Assembly (NCBI RefSeq): GCF_003002065.1
Contig: NZ_PVZG01000017.1
Span: 62,001 to 126,000 of the forward strand
Reading direction: 5' to 3'
From: Pseudosporangium ferrugineum
Lineage (GTDB): Bacteria; Actinomycetota; Actinomycetes; Mycobacteriales; Micromonosporaceae
DNA length: 64,000 nt
The notes under the pieces were generated by a model. The model made no database searches and was not told the DNA's origin. It saw nothing but the letters and a program-made list of their open reading frames with translations. The number at the start of each line of letters is the position of its first letter. Position 1 is the stretch's first letter. The position numbers were made by a program, and so were the translations under genes. Shown piece by piece: positions 25,788-33,605 of the stretch.

Positions 25788-26452
25788 GTCGTGGTCGCCG
25801 CGAACTGCTCCACCTTATACGTGTTGCCGGCCACGATCAGGATGCCGCCGCTCGGCACGACCGTTTCGGGCCGCGCGTACGTGAAATCCTCGCCGGGCAG
25901 CTTGATGCCCACGACCGTGACCCCCCACTTGCTGCGCAGCCCGATGTCGGCGAGCGTCCGGCCGGTCGCCTCGCGGGGGGCCCGCACCTTCGCGATGGCG
26001 AACCCGTCATCGAACTCGATGTAGTCCAGCATCCGGCCGGTGATCAGGTGCGCGACCCGCTCGCCCATCTCCGCCTCGGGGAAGATCACGTGCCGGGCGC
26101 CGACCCGGGACAGGATCTGCCCGTGCTTGACGCTGGTGGCCTTCGCCCAGATCTCCCGTACGCCCACCTCGGCGAGCGTGAGCACGGTCAGCACGCTGGT
26201 CTCCAGGTTCGTGCCGATGCCGACCACGGCCCGCGAGAAGTCCTGCACCCCGAGCTGGCGCAGGGCGTCGGTGTCGGTGGCGTCCGCCTCGACCACGTGG
26301 GTGAGCCGGTCCGACCACTCCTGCACGAGCCGCGCGTCGACATCGATGCCGAGCACCTCGTGACCGAGATTGACCAGCGACTCGGCGACGGCGCCGCCGA
26401 ACCGGCCCAGCCCCACCACCACGACGTTGTCGGTTGTTTCGTTGTCACCCAA
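25784..26452 (-). CDS. TrkA/KtrA-type potassium uptake regulatory subunit
   Basis: A 222-residue RCK protein. The RCK-N Rossmann domain starts VVVVGLGRFGGAVAESL with the acidic ribose-binding strand end GIDVD; the RCK-C (TrkA-C) domain covers about 140-222. It sits on the cytoplasmic face of the transporter and gates it in response to nucleotides such as ATP/ADP or NAD(H), and often c-di-AMP. The ATG lies within the end of the upstream TrkH-type gene (8-bp overlap), so the two are one operon and almost certainly one complex. Confidence 0.93.
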   Translation of the reverse strand: MGDNETTDNVVVVGLGRFGGAVAESLVNLGHEVLGIDVDARLVQEWSDRLTHVVEADATDTDALRQLGVQDFSRAVVGIGTNLETSVLTVLTLAEVGVREIWAKATSVKHGQILSRVGARHVIFPEAEMGERVAHLITGRMLDYIEFDDGFAIAKVRAPREATGRTLADIGLRSKWGVTVVGIKLPGEDFTYARPETVVPSGGILIVAGNTYKVEQFAATTT

Positions 26453-27785
26453 CGATGGGCCTCTCTTCCGGATAGCGGTACAGCCGGCGCCGCGTGTTCA
26501 GCGCGATGGCGGTGCCGACCGCGATCGTGCCGACCCGGCCGACGTACATGAGGACGACGAGCACCACCTGCGCGGGCTGCGGCAGGCCGGGCGTGATCCC
26601 GGTGCTCAGCCCCACGGTGGCGAAGGCGGACGTGACCTCGAACAGCGCGCGGTCGAACGGCACGTTCTCGGTGAACAGGATCAGTGCGAGCGTTCCGGCC
26701 GCCACCAGGGCAACCCCCAGCAGCGCCACGGTGATCGCCTGCCGCTGGGTCTCCTCCGCGATCCGCCGCTTGCGGATCACCACGTCCGGCTCGCCCCGGA
26801 TCTCCGCCCAGATCACGAAGGCGAGCAGTAGGAACGTAGTAACCTTGATGCCGCCGGCGGTGCTGGCGCTGCCCCCGCCGATGAACATCATCCCGTTGGT
26901 GACGGCGATGGTCTCGGTGTTCATGGCGCCGAGATCGATGCTGTTGAAGCCGCCGGAGCGAGTCATCACGTCCTGGGTGAAGGCGGCCAGGATCTTGGCG
27001 GAGGTGCCGAGCGGGCCCAGCGTGCCCGGATTGCTCCACTCGAAGGTGAGGAAGACCAGAAACCCGCTGAGGCTGAGCAGAACGGTTCCCCACACGGTCA
27101 GGCGGGTGTGGGTGGACCACAATCCGGGGGTACGCCACTCGCGCGCCAGCTCGAACAGCACGGGGAACCCGATCGACCCCCCGAGCACCCCGAGCGCCAG
27201 CGGCACGCAGATCCACCAGTCCCCGACGAACCGCACGAGGCTGTCCGGATACAGCGCGAACCCCGCGTTGTTGAACGCCTGCACGGCATGGAAGACGGCC
27301 TCCCACACGGCCCGCCCGAACGGATAGTCGTACGCCAGCCAGAACCGCAACGTGAGCACCACACTGATGACGGCCTCGGACGCGAACATCACCAGCGCGA
27401 CCCGGATGAGCACCCCGCCGACGTTGCCGCCGAACAGCCCGGCACTCTCCGCCTGCGCCAGCAGCCGGCTCCGCAACCCCAGCCGCCGCGACACCAGCAG
27501 GCTCAGCAGCGTGGCCAGCGTCATGATCCCGAAGCCGCCGATCTGCGACAGCACGGTCAACAGCACCAGCCCGAACCCCGACCAGTACGAAGGCGTGTCG
27601 ACCACCGACAACCCGGTGACACACACGGCGCTCGTGGCGGTGAACAGCGCGGTCACGAACGGCGCATGCCCCGGCTCGGCCCGCGCGGCGGGCAGCATCA
27701 TGAGCGCCGTGCCGACGGCGATCGCCCCGAGAAACGCCAGGGGCACGATCCGCGCCGGATAGCGCCACGGCGAGCGAGCACGCAC
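26445..27785 (-). CDS. TrkH/KtrB-type potassium transporter subunit
   Basis: A 446-residue membrane protein with about ten hydrophobic helices arranged as M1-P-M2 repeats. The pore loops contain selectivity-filter-like motifs centred on conserved glycines: TSAVCVTGLSV, AFNNAGFAL, TRSGGFNSID and TVGLSTGITPG. It forms the potassium- (or Na/K-) conducting channel and is gated by the RCK subunit encoded downstream. The GTG start at 27785 has GGAGG 7 nt upstream. The 108 bp between this gene and the divergent SDR must hold both promoters. Confidence 0.93.
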   Translation of the reverse strand: MRARSPWRYPARIVPLAFLGAIAVGTALMMLPAARAEPGHAPFVTALFTATSAVCVTGLSVVDTPSYWSGFGLVLLTVLSQIGGFGIMTLATLLSLLVSRRLGLRSRLLAQAESAGLFGGNVGGVLIRVALVMFASEAVISVVLTLRFWLAYDYPFGRAVWEAVFHAVQAFNNAGFALYPDSLVRFVGDWWICVPLALGVLGGSIGFPVLFELAREWRTPGLWSTHTRLTVWGTVLLSLSGFLVFLTFEWSNPGTLGPLGTSAKILAAFTQDVMTRSGGFNSIDLGAMNTETIAVTNGMMFIGGGSASTAGGIKVTTFLLLAFVIWAEIRGEPDVVIRKRRIAEETQRQAITVALLGVALVAAGTLALILFTENVPFDRALFEVTSAFATVGLSTGITPGLPQPAQVVLVVLMYVGRVGTIAVGTAIALNTRRRLYRYPEERPIVG

Positions 27786-27880
27786 CCCAGTACCTCCCGA
27801 TCTCGTGTATCACCCGCCCGGCTCTTTACCCGGCGGCCGTGCTGCCTGATACAACCAGGCGCCGCTCAATCCGCGTGATC

Positions 27881-27886
27881 TAGAGT
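27881..27886 (+). promoter_or_regulatory. -10 hexamer TAGAGT, leaderless start
   Basis: TAGAGT lies 7 nt before the SDR ATG, with no Shine-Dalgarno sequence. Confidence 0.45.
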
Positions 27887-27893
27887 CGGCGGC

Positions 27894-28763
27894 ATGTCGA
27901 GGCTTGCGGTGGTCACTGGTGGCGGTACCGGAATCGGCCGGGCGACGGCGGGCATGCTGGCGGGCGAAGGCTACGACGTCATCATCGTCGGCCGCCGCCC
28001 CGACGTGCTCGCCGAGGCGGTCAAATGGATCGGCCCCCAGGCCACGGCGGTAACGGCGGACTGCGCCGACCCCGCCCAACTGCCCACGCTGGTCGAGGCC
28101 GTCGCCGGCCGCCCCGTCGACGTCCTGGTCAACAACGCCGGCGCGTTCATCTCCCCATCCCCGGCCGCGTCCTCTTCTCCAGCCGCGCCCTCTTCCCCGG
28201 CCGCGCCCTCTTCCCCGGGCGTGGCTCCTTCTCCGGGTGCGGCTGCCTCTTCGGGTGCGGTTGCTTCTCCGGGCGCGGCTGCTTCTCCGGGCGCGGCCGA
28301 TGGCGGCGCGGATCTGGCGGAGCTGGCCGCTCGCTGGCGTGCCACCTTCGACTCCAATGTCACCACGGCCGTACTGACGACCGAGGCCCTGCGCCCCTTC
28401 CTCCGCCGCCCCGGCGGGCGGGTGATCCTGACCAGCTCGATCGCCGCCCAGCGCGGCGGTGGCGGCCCCTACTCCGCCGCGAAGGCGGCCCTGCACGGCT
28501 GGATGTTCGACCTGGCCACCCAGCTCGGCCCGGAGGGGATCACGGCCAACGTGATCGCCCCCGGCTATGTCACGGACAGCGAGTTCTTCACGGGCCGGAT
28601 GACCGAGGAGGGCCACCGCCACCGGGTCGAGGCCACCCTGGTGAAACGCGCCGGGCTGCCCGACGACATCGCGGAGGCCGTGCGCTGGCTGGCCGGCCCG
28701 GGCGGCACCTTCGTGACAGGCCAGATCATCAACGTCAACGGCGGCTCTGTCCTCGGCCGCTGA
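27894..28763 (+). CDS. Short-chain dehydrogenase with low-complexity insert
   Basis: A 289-residue SDR. TGGGTGIG (about 8-15), NNAG (80-83), the catalytic Ser in LTSSIAAQ, Tyr-x3-Lys in PYSAAKAAL and a C-terminal NVNGGSVLGR are all in place, so it should be active. Between NNAG and the next helix is an insert of about 50 residues of Ser/Pro/Ala repeats (about 86-138), absent from typical SDRs, which explains the extra length over about 245. Substrate unknown. Expression is probably leaderless, from the hexamer 7 nt upstream. It diverges from the potassium transporter operon. Confidence 0.88.
   Translation: MSRLAVVTGGGTGIGRATAGMLAGEGYDVIIVGRRPDVLAEAVKWIGPQATAVTADCADPAQLPTLVEAVAGRPVDVLVNNAGAFISPSPAASSSPAAPSSPAAPSSPGVAPSPGAAASSGAVASPGAAASPGAADGGADLAELAARWRATFDSNVTTAVLTTEALRPFLRRPGGRVILTSSIAAQRGGGGPYSAAKAALHGWMFDLATQLGPEGITANVIAPGYVTDSEFFTGRMTEEGHRHRVEATLVKRAGLPDDIAEAVRWLAGPGGTFVTGQIINVNGGSVLGR
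28149..28307 (+). repeat. In-frame Ser/Pro/Ala minisatellite inside the SDR gene
   Basis: Imperfect copies of a TCTTCCCCGGCCGCGCC-type unit and then of GGGTGCGGCTGCTTCTCC-type units encode short SSPAAP and SPGAA repeats. The tract keeps frame and falls in a surface loop after NNAG. Confidence 0.7.
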
Positions 28764-28810
28764 CGCCCTTCGGCCGCTAGCCGCTCCTGGCCGCTCCCGG
28801 CCACTCTCGG

Positions 28811-28858
28811 CCGCTGCCGCTGCCGCTGCCGCTGCCGCTGCCGCTGCCGCTGCCGCTG
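28811..28858. repeat. Hexanucleotide microsatellite (CCGCTG) x 8
   Basis: Eight perfect tandem CCGCTG units lie in the 211-bp gap (28764-28974) between the SDR and the convergent small gene. The rest of the gap is made of further degenerate GGCCGCTG and CTCCCGGC stretches. No promoter or terminator was seen. Confidence 0.85.
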
Positions 28859-28974
28859 GCGCCGTCGGCCGCTGGCGCCGTCGGCCGCTGCCGGCCGCTG
28901 CCGCTCTCGGCCGCTGCCGTTCCCTCCCGATCCCTGCCCTGTCGCTCCCTGCCGCTGCCGCTCCCGGCCCGGCC

Positions 28975-29373
28975 TCAGCCGCCTCCTCCGGTGAAGCGGC
29001 CCTCGCCGGGTTTGTTGGGGCGGAAGCGGAGCGCCGACCATCGCTCGTCGATCGCCACCTGGCCGCACGGGCGCATGTCGAAGTCGGCCACGATCGGCCA
29101 CAGGCTGTCGCGGTTGATGTCCGACTTGTTGCTCTTGGGGTAGGCGACCCACACGGCGGCCGGCTGCTTCAGATCCTCCCCGTGCTCCGCCAGCAGCGAG
29201 CGGGCGCTTGCCGCGTCGTCGGCGAAGACCACTGCCGCGCTCGCCGTCCTCGGGCCGTCCACCTCCCGCACGCCCTCCGGCATGGGCGTGAGCAGCGGGA
29301 GGTTGGCCGGATGGGAGAGCCACACCGTGGAGTGCGGCTTGATCAGGAGCTTCTCCGCGATCGTCTTCGTCAT
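28975..29373 (-). CDS. Conserved hypothetical protein (DUF3052-like)
   Basis: A 132-residue soluble protein beginning [21 protein letters not shown]. The body has an alternating alpha/beta pattern with [34 protein letters not shown] and a closing [10 protein letters not shown]. The shape recalls small actinobacterial proteins labelled DUF3052, but I assign this from memory and the function is unknown. The ATG at 29373 has GGAGG only 1 nt upstream, which is too close to be convincing; the frame is open to 29451. It is divergent from recQ and convergent with the SDR. Confidence 0.65.
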   Translation of the reverse strand: MTKTIAEKLLIKPHSTVWLSHPANLPLLTPMPEGVREVDGPRTASAAVVFADDAASARSLLAEHGEDLKQPAAVWVAYPKSNKSDINRDSLWPIVADFDMRPCGQVAIDERWSALRFRPNKPGEGRFTGGGG

Positions 29374-29489
29374 GCCTCCACGCTGCCACCGACGCGGGAA
29401 GCTCGGCGAGAAAATCGCGAGGCCTGTGGATAACTCGCGTCCTGTGGACAACCCGCATCCTGTCGGACCGGGCTGGTAGACATGCGGTC

Positions 29490-31655
29490 GTGGTGGAGAT
29501 GACGCAAGAGGCAGTCAGCGAGGCGGAGCGGGCCGCCGTCCGGGAGTGCGCCGAGGAGGTTCTGCGGCGCCTGGCCGGCGAGCATGCCGTGCTGCGCGAG
29601 GACCAGTGGCGCGCGATCGAGGCGCTGGTGGTCGACCGGCGGCGGGTGCTGTGCGTGCAGCGTACGGGATGGGGTAAATCGGCCGTTTACTTCGTCGCCA
29701 CCGCGCTTCTCCGGGACGGTGCCGCCGCCGAGCCGGGCGAGCCGCCCGCCGGCCCGACCGTGATCGTTTCGCCGCTGCTCGCGCTCATGCGCAACCAGGT
29801 CGAGGCCGCGGCGCGAGCGGGCATCCGGGCGCGGACCATCAACTCGGCCAACCTCGACGAGTGGGGCGAGATCACCGCGGAGATCCGCGCGGGCGCCGTC
29901 GACGTGTTGCTGATCAGCCCCGAACGGCTCAACAATCCCGACTTCCGCGACAACGTGCTGCCCGGGCTGGCGGCGGGCACCGGCCTGCTGGTCGTCGACG
30001 AGGCGCATTGCGTCTCCGACTGGGGGCACGACTTCCGCCCCGACTACCGGCGGCTGCGGACGTTCCTGGCAGGGCTTCCTTCCCGTACGCCGGTGCTCGC
30101 GACCACCGCGACGGCCAACGCCCGGGTGACCGCCGACGTCGCCGACCAGTTGGGCGACGCGCTGGTCCTGCGCGGCACCCTCGACCGCGACTCGCTGCGC
30201 CTGGCGGTGCTGGAGCTGCCGCACGCCGCCCACCGGCTGGCGTGGCTCGCCGACCATCTCGACCGGCTCCCGGGCTCGGGCATCGTCTACACGCTGACCG
30301 TCGCCGCGGCCACCGAGACGGCCGAGTTCCTGCGGTCGCGCGGGTTCGCCGTCGCGTCGTACACGGGCCAGGTCGAGGACGCCGACCGCCGCGCCGCCGA
30401 GCAGGACCTGCTCGACAACAAGATCAAGGCGCTGGTGGCGACGTCGGCCCTCGGCATGGGCTTCGACAAGCCCGACCTCGGCTTCGTCGTGCACCTGGGC
30501 GCACCGCCGTCCCCGATCGCGTATTACCAGCAGGTCGGCCGGGCGGGCCGGGCCGTGGAACACGCCGAGGTGGTGCTGCTCCCCGGGCAGGAGGACACCG
30601 CGATCTGGCGCTACTTCGCGTCGCTGGCCTTCCCGCCGGAGGAGCAGGTCCGCGCGGTGCTGGCCGCGCTGTCACCGGACCGGCCGCTGTCCACCCAGGC
30701 CCTCGAGCCGATCGTCGACCTGCGGCGCGCCCGCCTCGAGCTCATGCTCAAGGTGCTCGACGTCGACGGCGCGGTCCGGCGCACGCGCGGGGGCTGGACA
30801 GCGACCGGCGAGCCCTGGACCTACGACACCGCCCGCCTGCGCCGCGTCGCCGAGGCGAGAAACGCCGAGCAACAAACCATGCTCGAGTACGCCCGAACGA
30901 CCGTGTGCCGCATGGAGTTCCTCCGCAGGTGCCTCGACGACCCCGAAGCGACGCCGTGCGGGCGCTGCGACACCTGCACCGCGCCGCAGTTCGACGCCAA
31001 GGTCTCCCCGGGATCGCTGGCCGCCGCGAACGCGTTCCTCGGCCGCGCCGGCGTCGACATCGCCCCCAAGAAGCTCTGGCCGACCGGCATGGCCACCGTG
31101 GGCGTCGGCCTCAAGGGCAAGATCCCGCCGGCCGAGCAGATCCTCCCCGGCCGCGCCGTGGGCCGCCTCTCCGATCAGGGCTGGGGCAGCAAGCTGCGCG
31201 CGCTCGTCGGCCCCGAGGCTCCGGACGGACCCGTCCCTGCCGACCTGGCGGCTGCCGTGGTCGAGGTGCTGAAGGGCTGGGCACACGGCGACGACGCCTG
31301 GCCCCAGCGCCCGGCGGCGGTCGTGGCGGTGAGCTCGCATCGCCACCCGGAACTCGTCGCCGGCCTGGCCGGCCACATCGCGACGGTGGGCCGGCTCCCG
31401 ATGCTGGGAACGCTGTCGTCAACCCACCGCGGCGACGGCGGACCGCGAGGCAACAGCGCGCAGCGGGTGCTCGCCCTGCACGACGCCTTCTCGGTGCCGC
31501 CGGAGATGGCGGAGGCGCTCGCGGGCCTGAGCGGGCCGGTGCTGCTGGTGGACGACCTGGTCGAATCGGGCTGGACGATGGTGCTGGCGGGCCGGGAGCT
31601 GAGACGAGCGGGCGCGGCGGGAGTGTTGCCCCTGGCATTGGCAGTGGCGGGCTGA
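29490..31655 (+). CDS. recQ: RecQ-family DNA helicase with C-terminal phosphoribosyltransferase-like domain
   Basis: A 721-residue ATP-dependent 3'-5' DNA helicase. The helicase core has motif 0 LREDQWRAIEAL, Walker A variant RTGWGKSAVYF, DEAH in LLVVDEAHCVSDWGHDFRPDY, TATAN (motif III) and QVGRAGRA (motif VI). A RecQ zinc site follows with CGRCDTC. No HRDC domain is present; the C-terminal 120 residues instead look like a phosphoribosyltransferase fold, with VLLVDDLVESGWTM in the position of the PRPP-binding loop. It probably works in recombinational repair or replication-fork processing. The first codons are GTG GTG GAG ATG; start choice among them is uncertain. Confidence 0.9.
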   Translation: MVEMTQEAVSEAERAAVRECAEEVLRRLAGEHAVLREDQWRAIEALVVDRRRVLCVQRTGWGKSAVYFVATALLRDGAAAEPGEPPAGPTVIVSPLLALMRNQVEAAARAGIRARTINSANLDEWGEITAEIRAGAVDVLLISPERLNNPDFRDNVLPGLAAGTGLLVVDEAHCVSDWGHDFRPDYRRLRTFLAGLPSRTPVLATTATANARVTADVADQLGDALVLRGTLDRDSLRLAVLELPHAAHRLAWLADHLDRLPGSGIVYTLTVAAATETAEFLRSRGFAVASYTGQVEDADRRAAEQDLLDNKIKALVATSALGMGFDKPDLGFVVHLGAPPSPIAYYQQVGRAGRAVEHAEVVLLPGQEDTAIWRYFASLAFPPEEQVRAVLAALSPDRPLSTQALEPIVDLRRARLELMLKVLDVDGAVRRTRGGWTATGEPWTYDTARLRRVAEARNAEQQTMLEYARTTVCRMEFLRRCLDDPEATPCGRCDTCTAPQFDAKVSPGSLAAANAFLGRAGVDIAPKKLWPTGMATVGVGLKGKIPPAEQILPGRAVGRLSDQGWGSKLRALVGPEAPDGPVPADLAAAVVEVLKGWAHGDDAWPQRPAAVVAVSSHRHPELVAGLAGHIATVGRLPMLGTLSSTHRGDGGPRGNSAQRVLALHDAFSVPPEMAEALAGLSGPVLLVDDLVESGWTMVLAGRELRRAGAAGVLPLALAVAG

Positions 31656-31774
31656 CGGGGCCGAGCCCGCCCGCCCGGGCGCGCTCTTCGCCGGCGTGGC
31701 CGGGGCCGCCCGCCCCGGCCCGCTCGTCGCCGGCGGGGCGGCGGTCTGTGGAGGACAGTGCCCTGCACGGAAGG

Positions 31775-31837
31775 CCTGCGCGGCGCAAGCCCTGGCCTGC
31801 GCGGCGCAAGCCCTGGCCCGCGCGGCAGGGGCCCTGG
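31775..31837. repeat. 21-bp tandem repeat, three units
   Basis: Units at 31775, 31796 and 31817 begin CCTGCGCGGCGCAAGC and end CCTGG (the third is degenerate). They lie in the gap between recQ and the convergent NlpC/P60 gene (31656-31849); the remainder of the gap is GC-rich, with CCCGCC-type runs and no clear signal. Confidence 0.7.
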
Positions 31838-31849
31838 CGGGTTGGGCGG

Positions 31850-32857
31850 TCAGGTTGGTCGGCTGTAGCCGGTGATGGGTTGGGAGTCGATGCTTGATAC
31901 TCGGACGTTTTCGCCGAATTCCGGGGCGTGGATCATTCGGCCGCCGCCTATGTAGAGGCCGACGTGGCTGATGGGGCCGTAGAAGAAGACCAGGTCGCCG
32001 GGGCGGAGGTCGGATCTGTCGAGGTGGGCCGTCGCGGCGTACTGGCGGGCTGCGTTGTGCGGTAGGCCGACGCCGGCGGTGCGCCAGGCTGCCAGGGTCA
32101 GGCCCGAGCAGTCGTACGAGCGGGGGCCCTCGGCGCCCCAGCGGTAGGGCTTGCCGAGCTGGCGGAATGCGAACGCCACCGCGCGGCCGGCAGGGCCGGG
32201 GATGTAGTCGGGGGCCGGGATGTTGCCGGGGTCGGTGTAACGGGAGCCTCCGCCGTACGCGATCGCTCGCATCCGTTTGAGGGTGGTGATCTCGCCCTTG
32301 ACGGTGGCCTTGCGGGTGTTGAGCTGGAGCTGCTGGCGGCGTTGCTGGGCGGCGAGGGCGTTGAGCAGGCGCCGGGTCTCGTTGACCTTGGTCTTCGCGG
32401 CCTGCAGCGCCTCGGTGGCGTGTTCCTCCTCGGAGGCGAGCTGGTGCAGGACAAGGAGGCGGTCGACGAACTCGTGCGGTGCGTCGGAGGCGAAGAGGGC
32501 GACGGTGGGGCCGGTGCGGGTGCGCTGGTACGTGTTCGACATGAGGCCGTCCACGAGGGCCTGGCGCTGGGCGAGGTCGCGGGTCAGCGGGCCGAGCCGT
32601 TCGTTGAGCCGGGCGGTCTGGAGGCGGGTGGTGCGGAGGTCCTCGCGGGAGTTGTTGTACTGCTCGACCACTACCTCGAGGCGGCGGGAGGCGGCGGCGA
32701 TGTGCTTGTCCAGGTCGGCCGCGGGGGACGCCAGCGTGGCGGAAAGGGTGCCGAGCGACTCCGTGGGGGAGGCGGGGGCTGCGGTGGGGAGGCCCGTGAG
32801 CAGCAGCGCCGAGATCAGCGCGACAATGGCGGCCCGGGCGGTCACGGTAGACGACAC
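31850..32857 (-). CDS. Secreted NlpC/P60 peptidoglycan endopeptidase
   Basis: A 335-residue exported cysteine peptidase of the RipA/C40 type. A signal peptide (to about residue 30) and a long coiled coil (about 45-195) precede the catalytic domain (about 215-335). The catalytic Cys is in SYDCSGLTLAAW, the His in ISHVGLYIG, and the third polar residue is probably the His of MIHAPEFG. It would cleave stem peptides during cell separation, with the coiled coil as an autoinhibitory or docking arm. GTG at 32857 has GAAGG 4 nt upstream. Family architecture and length are normal. Confidence 0.92.
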   Translation of the reverse strand: MSSTVTARAAIVALISALLLTGLPTAAPASPTESLGTLSATLASPAADLDKHIAAASRRLEVVVEQYNNSREDLRTTRLQTARLNERLGPLTRDLAQRQALVDGLMSNTYQRTRTGPTVALFASDAPHEFVDRLLVLHQLASEEEHATEALQAAKTKVNETRRLLNALAAQQRRQQLQLNTRKATVKGEITTLKRMRAIAYGGGSRYTDPGNIPAPDYIPGPAGRAVAFAFRQLGKPYRWGAEGPRSYDCSGLTLAAWRTAGVGLPHNAARQYAATAHLDRSDLRPGDLVFFYGPISHVGLYIGGGRMIHAPEFGENVRVSSIDSQPITGYSRPT

Positions 32858-33013
32858 AGTGCCTTCAACGAGGCAAAACTCGCAAAGGCGACGCTTCCGG
32901 GCGGTGCAAGATCAGTGGTCGTGGGTGAATCCGGATCGGGGCCGTCGCCCGCTCGGACTGGCGCTGTCCGGCCGAGTCGCCGCCGCCGGCTGCGGCACCC
33001 GTGGCTCCCCGGG

Positions 33014-33033
33014 ATACGGGTGGGGGGTATACT
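33014..33033 (+). promoter_or_regulatory. csoR: CsoR-type operator overlapping a TATACT -10 box
   Basis: ATACGGGTGGGGGGTAT (33014-33030) is a G-rich imperfect palindrome of the ATACCC/GGGTAT type bound by CsoR. It overlaps the near-consensus -10 TATACT (33028-33033), which lies 6 nt before the csoR ATG, so the transcript should be leaderless and repressed by CsoR until Cu(I) binds. Confidence 0.65.
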
Positions 33034-33039
33034 GGTTCC

Positions 33040-33342
33040 ATGAGCGCCGACCACGAACACGCCGGGCCGCACGGCTACTCCGGGGACAAGGCCGCCCTGC
33101 TCGGCCGGTTGCGGCGGATCGAGGGGCAGATCCGCGGCCTGCAACGGATGGTCGACGAGGACACGTACTGCATCGATGTCCTCACCCAGATCTCCGCCGC
33201 GAAGAGTGCCCTGCATGCGGTGGCCGTGGGGTTGCTCGAAGACCATCTCGCGCATTGCGTCGTCGATGCGGCCCGTGCCGGAGACCCGACCGCCAAGGTC
33301 AAAGAGGCGTCCGACGCCATCGCGCGCCTCGTACGTTCCTGA
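33040..33342 (+). CDS. csoR: Copper-sensing transcriptional repressor CsoR
   Basis: A 100-residue all-helical CsoR/RcnR-family repressor. The DNA-contact region GRLRRIEGQIRGLQRMV is intact, and the Cu(I) ligands Cys-His-Cys are all visible: Cys in TYCIDVL, His in ALHAVA and Cys in AHCVVD. Copper binding releases the repressor from its G-rich operator. ATG 33040 is chosen because of the -10 box 6 nt upstream; upstream in-frame extension to 33001 would include the operator. A copZ chaperone gene follows after 50 bp, confirming a copper function. Confidence 0.93.
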   Translation: MSADHEHAGPHGYSGDKAALLGRLRRIEGQIRGLQRMVDEDTYCIDVLTQISAAKSALHAVAVGLLEDHLAHCVVDAARAGDPTAKVKEASDAIARLVRS

Positions 33343-33392
33343 GTCCGTCAGCGCCGGCAGAGGTCCGGAGCACCGCCGAAAGGAAGCCAGCC

Positions 33393-33605
33393 ATGGCCGT
33401 CACCGCCACCTACACCGTCACCGGCATGACCTGCGGGCACTGCGTCCAGGCCGTGACCGGCGAGCTCAAGGGGCTGCCCGGCGTCGACGACGTCCAGGTG
33501 GACCTCCCGACCGGCGCCGTCACCGTCACCAGCGCGGAGCCGCTCGGCGATGACGCGGTGCGGGCCGCCGTGGACGAGGCCGGTTACGAGCTCGCCGATG
33601 CCTGA
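33393..33605 (+). CDS. copZ: Copper chaperone CopZ (heavy-metal-associated domain)
   Basis: A 70-residue ferredoxin-like metallochaperone. The Cu(I)-binding motif GMTCGHC is at residues 10-16, and the fold continues with VQAVTGELKGLPGVDDVQVDL. It carries Cu(I) through the cytosol, normally to a CopA ATPase; no CopA is encoded within this operon. AGGAAG lies 6 nt before the ATG. Its stop overlaps the start of the next gene (ATGCCTGA), so the two are translationally coupled. Confidence 0.94.
   Translation: MAVTATYTVTGMTCGHCVQAVTGELKGLPGVDDVQVDLPTGAVTVTSAEPLGDDAVRAAVDEAGYELADA

Noticed and set aside
32925-32960. GGGTGAATCCGG resembling part of a c-di-AMP (ydaO-type) riboswitch near an NlpC/P60 gene
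   Set aside because: It reads on the plus strand, away from the NlpC/P60 gene, and the other conserved ydaO segments are missing.
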